From NCBI RefSeq assembly GCF_016801865.2, contig NC_068939.1, positions 91,842,879 to 91,906,878 of the forward strand: a stretch of 64,000 bases of DNA, in the 5' to 3' direction. Origin of the DNA: Culex pipiens pallens (taxonomy: Eukaryota > Arthropoda > Insecta > Diptera > Culicidae). Every line of letters starts with the position of its first letter. Position 1 is the first letter of the stretch. The position numbers and the translations under genes were made by a program. Under the pieces are notes generated by a model. The model made no database searches, had not been told where the DNA came from, and was given only the letters and a program-made list of their open reading frames with translations. Positions 44,721 to 57,119 of the stretch are shown here, piece after piece.

Positions 44721-45905
44721 CAATACTTCATCACCGTCATTTTCGCCGCCATCCTGTATTGTTCGATTATTCGATTTTACAATCTACTATAATATCGTTA
44801 TATCATGTCTGATCAGTATTTTTTCCATCGTTTTATAGTGGATTTTTAAATGGTATAAAAGTGTTGAATTAACTAATTGTACTAAGAATCAGAAAAAAAG
44901 AAACATTTATAAATATTCGTAAAATTCAATGCATGCAAATTTATTTCAAATAGACTTTTAATTTAACTGCAGAATTTCAACAGTCATGTGAAAAGAATCA
45001 TGCGTATTGATCAACAAACGAATATGTTTCAATCAGTTACTGCGTTACTGGATCATTATCGCTCATAACTTATTGATTCCGTAATGATCTGGCCGTAATT
45101 TTTCGCCCATAAATAGGTATTTGCCAGGTGATTAAACTTTTATCCTTCCAGCACATATAGCTGGAAAAAAAAACAGTTTGACCACCCACACTGAACTCAT
45201 GCCCGCCATCAAATAAGATATAAAAACTGAATGCAGAGGCAACATATTGATTGGCAGTTCAATGCTGTTAAATACGATTGAACCAAAAAAGAGCGAAAAA
45301 AAACATATTTATTTTGAAAACATATAAATCTGGCACCAAATGGTACCGGCTTGACTGGTGCATCTTTTGGCTTGCACTCGAAACTGGAATTTTACTTTCA
45401 TAATGAAATTTTGTAGAAATTAAAATAATGGCGTTTAATTTGATTGTATAACTTTGTTAAAATTAAAACTTAGTCTAAATAATCAAAACCATACTTAGTT
45501 TTTTTTTTTTTCAAAAATACGGATTCATATTCGAGTGCAAATCCGTTCCAAATTTTCCCGCCAGAGGAGCCAAGTGGACCGAAAAGAGTTCAGATTTGCG
45601 AGCAAATGTGTTTTTAATATGCGATTTATTACCCATGGCAACAAGGGCTTCTCGAGCGCCAACAGCCGGTGGAATGGTCATTGTGAAAAAGCTGGCCGTT
45701 GTTGCATGGAGGAGAGACCACGTGCAACAAGGCTCCTGGTTTTGAATCGGAGAGCGTTTAGCTGGTGGGAATTAGGGAAACGAAATGAAGTTAGTATCAC
45801 TAGCATGATGCAGTACCGTGCATGTTGTTTGAAGGGTTTTATACGTGTTGTTAGTTTTAGCTATTTTACACAGAAAACGTTGAAAATTTAAATTATCATG
45901 CAAGC
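44721..45905. other. AT-rich intergenic DNA, no gene assigned
   Basis: A 118-codon frame at 45535-45891 has no domain or splice support. Confidence 0.4.
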
Positions 45906-45909
45906 TTAA

Positions 45910-46525
45910 CCCTCTACTGCCCAACCTTTTTTTTTCATTTTTTTTATTTATCCCGTGTTTAGGAGATTATTTTGAGCAACTTTTGATGTACGATAAACTT
46001 TACATCTCTTGTTTTATATTTTTGTTGTTTTATTATTATTATTTTGATTAACATTTATCTTGTTAAGTTTGTGTTTATTTTTGGTAGTATTTGGCCTTTT
46101 TTACCACCTCAATTCATTACATTTGGAATCTAATTTTTTAATGTTTTTACAGTCACTTTTTCAATTTTTTGCTTGTTTTTCACATTTACTGCTATAGAAT
46201 GGCACCATTATCATTTAAATTGTAAAAAATGCGTAGAGGCATTTTCCGGGACACTACAAAAATTACTGCATACTTTTTTTACCTAACATATAGGAAATGT
46301 TATTAAAAAATGCAGCTAAAGTTGACCCCTTAAAAATACATTTTTAGAAACATTTGCAAAGTCGAATAAAACAAGTCAAACTTCCAACCCTAAAATTTTC
46401 TAAAGTTTGAAGAGTTCTTCTTCCAATTTCCAATGCTTTTTAACGATCAAATATTGGCTGAAAATTGATTTATGGCGATTTTTTAGATCGAAACCCGTCT
46501 ACATGCGGGATCGGGTTGAAGAGGG
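45910..46525. mobile_element. piggyBac-like MITE with TTAA duplication
   Basis: TTAA at 45906-45909 and 46526-46529 flanks ends ccctctactgcccaa and gggttgaagaggg. CCC starts with TTAA target sites are the piggyBac rule. The 616-bp interior is AT-rich and noncoding. A fragment of the same family lies at about 56640-56825 in reverse orientation. Confidence 0.75.
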
Positions 46526-46529
46526 TTAA

Positions 46530-49062
46530 CTTAAAGTGGCAGTGCAGAGGTTTTTGGTCACTCAACAAATTCAATTCAATTGTTGTTAGTAAATTCAACT
46601 GACGTGCTGCAGTCTATTTTTCAAATATTAATTGCATATATTTTTATCAGAACATGCTTTTGGACTGCTTTTGGACTAGTAGGGGAGAGTGGGGGAACTT
46701 GATCCCCGGGTACACTTGATCCCAAGCCTGTATCTCGTCAGCATGTGGGTAAAACAATTAGCTTAGTTCTAGAAAGTTGTGCGAAATCGACTATAACTCA
46801 TTGTAGAAAACAAAGAAAAAAATTAAAAAAATGTTTAGATTGAGTTACACACATTTTTTCTAAAAAGTGCTGCAAATAACTCTCAAGAGATCTTTTTTCT
46901 TTGTTTTGATAAGTATAGAAAACACTCGAAAATTATTCAAAAAAATATTTTTTATACCTGAATTGTTTGATAAACATATCAACTCCAAAACCCTTACGCA
47001 TTTGACGTTGAATTTATCGTCATACTATTTTTACAATCAATTGTTTAAAAAAGTGCGTTTAGGGAGACTTGATCCCTGCATTTTTACAGTCACTGGAATC
47101 AGCTTCAAGATTAAATAATTGGGCTGGGTTTTTGTACATAGTTTCCTTTAGTATAGTTGTACATAACTTACTGCAGTTTGAACCATTTTTCAAAAGTTTT
47201 GTAAAGAAAAATTACCAGCTTTTGTAAACATGCTCAATTTTGGTCTAAAAAAGAAAATTTAGGTTTTTAAATATATTGCATGCTAAACTTGTTATATTTT
47301 GAACACAAACGTACAGGTTTAATGTGAAATTGCTGTAACTTATAGAAAATTTAAAGTTTGGATGAATAAGAAACATTTTGCTTAAGATTTCTTCAAAATG
47401 TTGAAAGGGGGATCAAATTACCCCCAATGTTTTGAAAATGCCGGTTTAGAATATTTTTTTAAACGTTTGGCATGATTCGAAGAGATGATTATCAGCCAAA
47501 CATAGTTGAATGTTTAAGCTTTCAATTCATGCAAAAAGTTCATAGTTTTGTGAGAAATTGACAGAGTTATGTGATCAGAACAATTTCACACACAAAAAAT
47601 TGCTGCCATTACATATAAAGGCTATAATTTATTTTTTCCTTATAAGGCCAATGCATTTGACGTTTTTGTCAAATAATTCAGAACACTTGTACAATGTATT
47701 GTAAACAATTCAGAATATATTGAATAACTGTTATCTTTGCATTTATAATTGCATTTCTAATCAAATATGGCACTTTTAAGCTATTTACAAATTTTGATTT
47801 TCGAAACCACAGAACGGAAAAAGATGCGAAACTTTAAAGGAGAAAAATCATAAATTCATTTTTTTTATTCCAAAATTTCAATGGAAACAGGCGTGAAGGA
47901 AAAAATACTGGCTTAAATCTTTATAAATGGCTCTGTGTAAAGTACCGTATGGATGACGTTTTTTTTTTGCTGATTTTAGTACTTGAATTAAATGCTCGAT
48001 GAACATCTTGTTATAAAAATTGCACTTTGTTAGCTGTTAACCCATAAAATTTTATCAAAATCAAGGAAAAATCAAGGAAAATCGTAAAAACAAAGATTCT
48101 GCTCTAGGCGGAAACGCGTTAATTTTTTGTTTTAAAATTTGAGTTCTCAAATTGCAGATTTTAAACTTAGTGTTATGCAAGTTAAGAAACAACTGAAGAA
48201 ATTTGCCTCAATTTCGGAAACATCATAGCTCTTCTTGTCGCCTCATAAACTCCTATTTAACAAATCTCGCCACATCTCACCCAAGTGCTTATAGATATCA
48301 TAATCTAGTCGGAAGACAACGGACTTAGGACGTGCTCTTGCGACCATTCCACCGGCCGTACAAATCCTTGCTCCCGCATGTTTTATCCATTTTATTCTGC
48401 AAACCCCTTTTTCTCTGGCCAGCACTGAACATTCACACCCAGGAAATTATGGGCAAACATTTCACATTACGTGACTGAAAAGTTGGCCCTTTGTGATGTC
48501 TGGACAAGATTTTCGGGGTTTTTGTGTTCGGTCTGATCTGATTCACAATCTTTCCCTAAAATAACTGCAGACGTGTCAATTTAGTGCAACATTCGACCGC
48601 ACGCCATCTATCGTCGTCGGAGGGACACAAAGAAAAGTTTCGTTTTTGGAAAATAGACTAGACAAATAAAGTACCTCCGCACGTCAGTTCCAAGAGAAAG
48701 GAAATTCGAGCTCGTAAAGAAGCAAAACTTCAATAATTGTCTTCTGGTCGGGGCGGGTCATCTCGTGTGTCTGTTGGCTTCATGGCTGGCAATGTGCGCA
48801 TTCGAATTCGATTGTTTGTGGACGGAATAATTTTCCGGTCAGTTGGGTTTATCGATTGTTTGGCATTTATTCCGGAGCACGCGAGCGAGCTGCGGTTTTG
48901 GTCAGTGTCCGTCTGCACATCTTAAACTGCTGGGAATGGCAAATGGCTTCTTCTGGACTGGTTTACTAGCTTAGTGCTTGCAATAAATTGGCATATTAAC
49001 TACTTTTTGGAATGTAGTCCCCAGACACGAGAGTAATGCTAAGCATGTTGAATGTCTTGATA
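46530..49062. other. Intergenic DNA, partly repetitive, no gene seen
   Basis: 46680-47450 contains gggggaacttgatcccc and gggagacttgatccct phrases, a repeat with several such motifs. 48240-48930 is unique, with no supported gene. Confidence 0.45.
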
Positions 49063-51092
49063 AGTTTTTAGTTTTTAGTTTTTAGTTTTTAGTTTTTAGT
49101 TTTTAGTTTTTAGTTTTTAGTTTTTAGTTTTTAGTTTTTAGTTTTTAGTTTTTAGTTTTTAGTTTTTAGTTTTTAGTTTTTAGTTTTTAGTTTTTAGTTT
49201 TTAGTTTTTAGTTTTTAGTTTTTAGTTTTTAGTTTTTAGTTTTTAGTTTTTAGTTTTTAGTTTTTAGTTTTTAGTTTTTAGTTTTTAGTTTTTAGTTTTT
49301 AGTTTTTAGTTTTTATTTTTTAGTTTTTAGTTTTTTAGTTTTTAGTTTTTAGTTTTTAGTTTTTAGTTTTTAGTTTTTAGTTTTTAGTTTTTAGTTTTTA
49401 GTTTTTAGTTTTTAGTTTTTAGTTTTTAGTTTTTAGTTTTTAGTTTTTAGTTTTTAGTTTTTAGTTTTTAGTTTTTAGTTTTTAGTTTTTAGTTTTTAGT
49501 TTTTAGTTTTTAGTTTTTAGTTTTTAGTTTTTAGTTTTTAGTTTTTAGTTTTTAGTTTTTAGTTTTTAGTTTTTAGTTTTTTAGTTTTTAGTTTTTAGTT
49601 TTTAGTTTTTAGTTTTTAGTTTTTAGTTTTTAGTTTTTAGTTTTTAGTTTTTAGTTTTTAGTTTTTAGTTTTTAGTTTTTAGTTTTTAGTTTTTAGTTTT
49701 TAGTTTTTAGTTTTTAGTTTTTAGTTTTTAGTTTTTAGTTTTTTTAGTTTTTATTTTTTAGTTTTTAGTTTTTAGTTTTTAGTTTTTAGTTTTTAGTTTT
49801 TAGTTTTTAGTTTTTAGTTTTTAGTTTTTAGTTTTTAGTTTTTAGTTTTTAGTTTGTAGTTTTTAGTTTTTAGTTTTTAGTTTTTAGTTTTTAGTTTTTA
49901 GTTTTTAGTTTTTAGTTTTTAGTTTTTAGTTTTTAGTTTTTAGTTTTTAGTTTTTAGTTTTTAGTTTTTAGTTTTTAGTTTTTAGTTTTTAGTTTTTAGT
50001 TTTTAGTTTTTAGTTTTTAGTTTTTAGTTTTTAGTTTTTTAGTTTTTAGTTTTTAGTTTTTAGTTTTTAGTTTTTAGTTTTTAGTTTTTAGTTTTTTTAG
50101 TTTTTAGTTTTTAGTTTTTAGTTTTTAGTTTTTAGTTTTTAGTTTTTAGTTTTTAGTTTTTAGTTTTTAGTTTTTAGTTTTTAGTTTTTAGTTTTTAGTT
50201 TTTAGTTTTTAGTTTTTAGTTTTTAGTTTTTAGTTTTTAGTTTTTAGTTTTTAGTTTTTAGTTTTTAGTTTTTAGTTTTTAGTTTTTAGTTTTTAGTTTT
50301 TAGTTTTTAGTTTTTAGTTTTTAGTTTTTAGTTTTTAGTTTTTAGTTTTTAGTTTTTAGTTTTTAGTTTTTAGTTTTTAGTTTTTAGTTTTTAGTTTTTA
50401 GTTTTTAGTTTTTAGTTTTTAGTTTTTAGTTTTTAGTTTTTAGTTTTTAGTTTTTAGTTTTTAGTTTTTAGTTTTTAGTTTTTAGTTTTTAGTTTTTAGT
50501 TTTTAGTTTTTTGTTTTTAGTTTTTAGTTTTTAGTTTTTTGTTTTTTGTTTTTAGTTTTTAGTTTTTAGTTTTTAGTTTTTAGTTTTTAGTTTTTTGTTT
50601 TTAGTTTTTAGTTTTTAGTTTTTAGTTTTTAGTTTTTAGTTTTTTGTTTTTAGTTTTTAGTTTTTAGTTTTTAGTTTTTAGTTTTTAGTTTTTAGTTTTT
50701 AGTTTTTAGTTTTTAGTTTTTAGTTTTTAGTTTTTAGTTTTTAGTTTTTAGTTTTTAGTTTTTAGTTTTTAGTTTTTAGTTTTTAGTTTTTAGTTTTTAG
50801 TTTTTAGTTTTTAGTTTTTAGTTTTTAGTTTTTAGTTTTTAGTTTTTAGTTTTTAGTTTTTAGTTTTTTGTTTTTAGTTTTTAGTTTTTAGTTTTTAGTT
50901 TTTAGTTTTTAGTTTTTAGTTTTTAGTTTTTAGTTTTTAGTTTTTAGTTTTTAGTTTTTAGTTTTTAGTTTTTAGTTTTTAGTTTTTAGTTTTTAGTTTT
51001 TAGTTTTTAGTTTTTAGTTTTTAGTTTTTAGTTTTTAGTTTTTAGTTTTTAGTTTTTAGTTTTTAGTTTTTAGTTTTTAGTTTTTAGTTTTT
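49063..51092 (+). repeat. Heptamer satellite (AGTTTTT)n, about 290 units
   Basis: An almost perfect run of one seven-base unit over 2.03 kb. Variants are few: extra T, A to T giving ttttttg (clustered at 50510-50650), one g for a (49855). The top strand has no C at all in the array. There is no coding potential; each unit contains TAG. Confidence 0.97.
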
Positions 51093-51430
51093 AAGTTTTA
51101 GGTTGAAAATGCTAAGGGGACGTATTTGATTATTTTGAATTCCATCAGCATAAGTGAGATGAACTTGTTATTTTGTTGATTTACAAAGATTAGATAGTTC
51201 TATGTAGACATTTTTCTAGCCACTTTCTAACCAGAAATGCAATCAAAGCTTGAGGAACATGCGTCTTGTCAACAAAATTTGGTACAAACACATATTATGA
51301 GTTTCACATATTGATGCTTATCCGTCTTACAGAGACAGATATCAAATTTAAATTACAGCTGACTTTGCGTTTCCCAATCTTCCAGTTAAGCTTTCCAAAA
51401 GTCGAAGAAAAGTGTATTTGAACAGCAAAG

Positions 51431-51436
51431 TTTATT
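51431..51436 (-). promoter_or_regulatory. Poly(A) signal of the CAP gene
   Basis: AATAAA on the minus strand, 77 nt past the stop codon at 51513. Confidence 0.65.
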
Positions 51437-51512
51437 GAAAATCAAAAGTACATGACGGTAGCAAAATTGCATTCTTACATCGAGGCAAAAAAAAACTGTT
51501 TGCGGAAATTCT

Positions 51513-52320
51513 TCACGGCTTCGATGCAATCTTCTCGCCCACCCTGCAGAGGGCCGGATACTTTCGGTTGCACTTCAGTTGGCAGCGGGAACACGGCTTA
51601 CCTTTTACGTAAATCGGCTGGTCCACGATGTTGATGAAGGAATAATTGCACACCAGGTAGTAATGGATGGCCCGGTCGGAGAAACGAACCATGACACAGC
51701 CCATCTTCCACGTCCTGTCGCTAACGAGCTGCGTAAAGTGGCCAATGTCGGGGCTGAAACGGGGAGGTCGTTATTGCCCACCCCCAGGAAATGCAAAATG
51801 GCGCCCGCAAACCCTTTGTATTTCGCCGGAAAACGGTCAATAATCGCCTGATTTGCGTCTTTGTGCTCGGCGAACCAGCCCCGCACGAATTCCTGCAGCA
51901 TCTGATTAACTCGAACCGAGCGCCAACGGCCAAACAGCGACTTCATGGCCAAATTCTGGCCGGCCCACCGGAACTGGACCGTACTGCGACACTTGTCATG
52001 CTCGAACCGGCACAACCGAGCGTTACACCCGGCCACAAACTGCAACTGGCCGTCCCAGGTTAGGGTAGGCATGCGACTTGCCGGAGAGTACCCCCGAAGG
52101 TCTCCGCTGGCCACCTGGGCGCGGAGTCGGTTGTGTTCGTGCAGCAGAACCCGTTTCATGGAGTTTCGCATGGGAATCACTTTCGGTTTCTTGCCGGAAC
52201 AGGATGGGCCAAATTTGAGGGGGGCATTGCATGCGATGTGAGTCGTTCCACGCGAGCAAAGGTCCTTTCGGCAGTAATCGGTGGCTGGGGTGCTCAGCAG
52301 GACCAACGAGACGCAGAGTA
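51513..52320 (-). CDS. Antigen-5-related CAP-domain secreted protein, 5' end missing
   Basis: Exons 52320-51813 and 51753-51513 with a 59-nt intron (51754-51812); splicing joins KYKG to PDIGHFTQLV in frame. The protein (at least 248 residues) starts in a hydrophobic LVLLSTPATDYC, the end of a signal peptide. It then shows YCRKDLC and THIAC cysteines, the CAP helix LLHEHNRLRAQVASG, WAGQNLA, a WFAEH segment, GHFTQLVSDRTWKMGC and a Cys-rich tail CSRCQLKCNRKYPALC. This order is that of insect antigen 5-related (Ag5r/SCP) secreted proteins, whose biochemical role is mostly unknown. Acceptor ccccag at 52321 shows an upstream exon with the ATG, not found. The intron donor gtttgc is weak. Confidence 0.85.
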
Positions 52321-52502
52321 CTGGGGAGGAAAGAGGCTAGACTATGATACTGTTATGATCCGTAACAATGCATGTTTCGTAAATATTTACAAACGAAGGC
52401 TCCAACTGACGCAAACATTTTTAAAACATCCTATTCATTTTGCATCTCAGTTTGCTGAGGTCTTATTTTCTATATTTTCTGTTTTTATTTTTTTAATATT
52501 TA

Positions 52503-52843
52503 CAGTCAAGACTCGATTATCCGAAACCTCGATTATCCGAAGTTTCGATTATCCGAAGTTCGATTATCCGAAGTTCGATTATCCGAAGGTTTGTATGGGA
52601 CTTCGGATAATCGAATCACGAATGTTTTCGTATTTTTTCATATTCTTGTTTTTAACGTAAAATTTAAGATCTACGACCCCACTTTAGTCAAATTAGAGTT
52701 GTTGATTGCCCATTAAAAAATAAAATGCATTTTTCAATATTGCATCACCGCCATTTTAGCCGCCATCTTGGATTTGAAAATTCTAAATCATTTTATCCGA
52801 AGTGAAATTTTTCCGAGGCCTTCGGATAATCGAATCTGGACTG
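52503..52843. mobile_element. pogo-type MITE with repeated cgattatccgaa motif
   Basis: Left end cagtcaagactcgattatcc, right end inverse ataatcgaatctggactg, both next to TA (52501-52502, 52844-52845). Near the left end cgattatccgaa occurs five times at spacing 14-19 bp, then its inverse. The pattern suggests multiple transposase binding sites. Confidence 0.8.
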
Positions 52844-53146
52844 TATCATAATTGTTATTTAAAACGCAGTCATTTGGTTGGTATCGTGCTATCTTTTCGC
52901 ATTATGTGCAGCTTTCGATTTTAACAGATCCCAAAACTCGATATTAATCCTGAGATATTCAACAAAACCGTAAAACGCCGTGCAGTGTTCACCCTAGATC
53001 AATAGAAAAAGGGGCAAAACACGTCAAAAATCTTAAAATTTCTGTAACTAAGGCAAAACTCAAACAAATTTCAAAATTCAAAAAGCATACGAAAGGACTC
53101 AAAAAATGCATCAAAATGAAAAGTGGAGCATCATGAATTTAGTTAT

Positions 53147-54027
53147 ATGGGAAAATTGATAATGATAAAAATCCAATTAGCAACACATTATTTGGGTCCC
53201 TTTTAGGGTACCAAACAACGTTCCAAAATTTGGGAGCGATTGTTAAGCCCGCTATTAGCGCAAAGCGAATGAAATTTGTACGGAAATTACTATGGGGAAA
53301 CTTGCACTTTCAGATTTTTTTTATTTACAAAATTAATGATCTGTTATTTTATGAGACTAACACCACAGAAGTATAGCCCTGGATGTCCTGAACAGCTCTC
53401 CCGAAGAAAGTTTGGTGCTAAAATGCGTCATGAAAAAGATACAGAGTTTTCAAAAGTAGTGTATTGAAATAATCAGTGAAACTCAAATATTCTGCCAATA
53501 TTGCCAATGGAACCATGAAATACAAAACAAACATGATTGTTCTTATATTTTGATGAACCTTACTTAAAATCGATGTGAAGAAATGTTCAGAAGACATTAT
53601 TTAGTTAAGTTGCACCCCAAATCCTCAAATATATTATAGTTTTCGAAAGATTCCGCTTGACTTGGCAGTGTTGGCAAAAAGTATGATTTTTACCGAGTAT
53701 TTCGTAATGTCTCTCTTGAACGCTCTGTAACTTTTGTTAGAAGAAATTTGGCACCATACTGTCACTCTGTGATACTGTCTTCGGGAGAGTTGTTCAGGAC
53801 ATCCAGGGCTTAACTTCTAGGGTGTTAGTTTCATAAAATAATAGAATTTGAATTTTGTTAATTAAAAAATGAGGAAATGCAAGTTTCCCCATAGTAATTT
53901 CCAAACAAATTTTATTCGCTTTGCGCCAATCGTGGGCTCAACTAATCGCTCCCAAATTTAGAAAGGTTGTTTGGGACCCTAAATCGAATTAAAAAAATGT
54001 GTTGCTGAAAAAATCAATTTTCGATTC
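53147..54027. mobile_element. Palindromic element, about 880 bp
   Basis: The left arm (53147-53440) is matched by the inverse right arm (about 53735-54027) through gcaacacatt, gggaccc, gggagcgatt, ccccatagtaatt and ggatgtcctgaacag. The arms are diverged, so it is an older element. No gene. Confidence 0.65.
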
Positions 54028-54069
54028 CACCCTTTTGCGTCTCTCCGCCAACTCACACAGCAGTTGCCC

Positions 54070-54570
54070 CGACCCCTCTTCGATTTGCGTGAAACTTTGT
54101 CCTAAGGTGTAACTTTTGTCCGTGATCACGAATCCGGAGGGGCGGTACGACCCCTTCTGTTTGTGAACATGCGAAACAAGACATGTTTTCCAAACTTTGT
54201 AGCCTGAATAGGTGATGAGATGGAAATTTGGTGCCAAAGGGACTTTTATGTAAAAATGGACGTCCAATTTGATGGTTTGCTCAAAAATTCCGAAAAAAAA
54301 CAATTTTTCCTTTGAAAACAACACTAAAAATGTATTTGAAACGCTGCCAAGATGAAAAAACTTTTTTTTAATTTTAAGTACCCTACCAAATCGGGCGTCC
54401 AATTTTACATAAAAGTCCCTTTGACACCAAATTTTCATCTCATCACCTTTTCAGGCTACAAATTTTTGCAAAACATGTATTTTTTTCGCATGTTCAAAAA
54501 TGGAACGGGTCGTACCCTTGGATTCATGATCAGGGTGAAAAGTTACCCTTCATGTGCTATCAAACATGAT
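54070..54570. mobile_element. Palindromic element, about 500 bp
   Basis: Arms at about 54095-54290 and 54365-54565 mirror each other: gtacgacccc, aacatgcgaaa, ggtgatgagatg, ccaaagggacttttatgtaa. It directly abuts the preceding palindrome. Noncoding. Confidence 0.6.
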
Positions 54571-56833
54571 TAGGGTCAAAAGTTACCCTTCATTTCGTGT
54601 GTTGGTACACAATTATCCAGTTGAATTTTTTAAGCAAGGCAATTCGATTGCAAACTCTCACAGGTTCAATTCCTCGTTGATTAATCCTGCTTAAACCTTT
54701 GGCGAGCACATGTCTCATTTTGCATACATATTGAAAACAACCATGAATTAAACATGCTCAGACAGTTTTCTACGCGGAGTTCCTGTCTCGCCGCAATCCA
54801 CAAAGCTCACAAATGAGGAAAGTTGTCCGACATTTTCCCGAGAAGCGGAAAGGACGGAAACAGGCGTTATCACTTCGTATGTAGAAACCTGCCATCCGTG
54901 GCTTTTCTCTGACACCGGGCTTCGCTCAGAACAAAGCTGACATTATCAAACTGTGGCTAATGATAAAGCCACGAACATGTTCCTAGAATTATGGTCGTAC
55001 CTCTATGGGCGTGGGCTCGTAGAGTTCAGCGTGTGTACTGTGTACCCGAACATGAACTCGTGTGTTTTTAACAAAGTTTTTTTAAAGAAAAAGAAAAAAA
55101 AAACTTGTTTGCGTTGTGGAGCATTCTAGATAACAAGTTTCAGTAAAAGAACAGTCACGAACTTCGGACGTCTCGTTTGTCTGACTGTCAACTGTTTGAT
55201 GATTTATGGTTTTAATTTGTAGACAATCCCATTTAATTCGGGACGCCCATAAAATTAATCTGCTGAGCGTTGGAAATTAATTCCGTCCAATCGCTGCTGC
55301 AGCGCGCTCATTCCAGCCGAATGAAGCAATAAACGAATCCATTTCTCAGATTTCAAAAAAAATTGCAACCATTCAGTCCCCGACAGCTCACCCAGGACAA
55401 TTTCTTTAAATCATGAACAATCAAACACTGTTGGTCCACCCCCAGGGCTCGGGAGTCCGGGGTTCCGTTTTCCAATTTTCCCATTATGGCCCATTTAGCA
55501 CAGTTTATGGCAATCTGATGTCGTCTCATTCCACGGCAACCGGCCACTTGTGCCACGCCAAACGGAATCGTATTTCTGTCTTCTGGTCGATGCCGGCCGA
55601 AAAACCGGAAACCTCCAAACCTCGTCGTCGTCGCGCGCTGTCCTTTAATTGGGCTGCTCTAGCCAAAGTGCCGTTTTATCGCCATTTCTCCTAAGTTCTC
55701 TTGAAAAACGGAAATCCAATGTATTTAAATTTGACATTTTTAAATCTTATTTCGACTTTTTAAATACATACTTTTATTGACATTGTTAAGGGACGGAATG
55801 AAATACCTATCATTAACCAAACAATGCTGAAAAGTTTAGCAGTCAAAGTTTTCAGGTTAACAATACGAAACAAAAATATAACAAATCAATAATACTCTGA
55901 ATACAATTTTTCTTGAGAACTGCTCCTCAAGATGAAATTAGGTACCGCAGAGAGAAGACACAATTCCACACACACACATTCACACGACTGTTGGTGTGAC
56001 AAAGACCAAAAAACCCTAGCGAGAAAGTGAAGGAAACCGTGCCCGGAAAGGACAGCCGGATTCCTTGTGCTGGCGGACATCAGCCACAGCATGCACAGCA
56101 TCGTCGGTCGGACGTCTAGACTGGGTATGAAGAAGACACAGGTTGGTTTTTATTTCCGTCGCATCACGGTGTGAAACTATGTTATGTGCAGTGCGGCACG
56201 TGTAGGTGTTGAGCACAAATACATATTTATAAAGCGGAAGGAACTGGTGCGAATACAAGAAGCACTGGAAGTTAGTTCCTGCTAGTTGGGCTGCCTGCCG
56301 GAACTTTATGCTATTAGAAAGACATGCTTCTGCTCTGGGAGGTGGCAAATGGATGGAGAAATAAATAGCGGAAAACACGTTGAAGTTCAAGACCAACGGC
56401 TCCCTGGAGAGTACAATATGTATCGAGTCTGGCAAAGCTCGAAGCAAGCTTTGGTTCGAATGATATAAAGTGCATTAAATGGCGCTATCTTAAAATAGCT
56501 CAATTCTATGATTTCAAGCGGTAAACTGAAAAAATGTATTGAAAAATAGTTATTATGACTATTCCAAACATATCTCGAGATTCCGGGAATTCCCGGAAAC
56601 CCTATCTATTTATAAGCTTTTCTATTTCTACCCCATTTCCTTTGCATTCTTCGTAGGTTTGAAAAGCTTTTTTAGATTTTTTTTTTGGAAAGAAGAACTC
56701 TTAAAATTTTAAGAAAATTTTAGGGTTGGAAGTTTTACTTGATTTACGTGATTTTGCCAATGTTTCTAAAAATGTAATTTTTTTAAAGGTTGTGTTTTTA
56801 CTAACATTTTCTATATTTTAAGTAAAAAGAAGT
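54571..56833. other. Unique noncoding DNA with a repeat fragment
   Basis: 54600-56470 is mostly unique, with frames on both strands that show no family features. 56640-56825 is a reverse fragment of the piggyBac-like MITE family of 45910-46525. Confidence 0.4.
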
Positions 56834-56905
56834 ACAGACATGCCTCGGTTTAGCACCGCATAGGGGGGATGCAAAACCGAGGCGTGCATAACCGAGGTAC
56901 AGAGC
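56834..56905. repeat. Short hairpin, cctcggttt/aaaccgagg
   Basis: acatgcctcggtttagcacc is followed by aaaccgaggcgtgcataacc. It looks like one end of an element with internal palindrome; the other end was not found. Confidence 0.4.
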
Positions 56906-57119
56906 TTATGGGATCTTGGCTATATGGGAGACATTGGCTATAATCGTATGAAAAATCATGCAAATATAAAAAATATAGTGTTTTGGATTCGGGATGATGT
57001 CAGCTATCCATTAAAATTTAAATTTAATGAAAATTTTCACAAAAATACGTATTTTTCCTGTATTTTGAAAATGCATTTTTTTTCTCTAAACAAACCAAAC
57101 ATATATTGTTATTGCAATA

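Noticed and set aside
49063..51092. Telomere or CRISPR-like array
   Set aside because: The unit is a contiguous heptamer without spacers and not a telomere motif of insects; flanks are ordinary internal DNA.
51754..51781. 28-nt GT-AG segment as the CAP intron
   Set aside because: It is too short for splicing and does not restore the frame; the 59-nt alternative does.
51605..52306. Single-exon reading of the CAP gene to 51605
   Set aside because: It runs through the intron and out of frame, losing the GHFTQLV motif and the Cys-rich tail.
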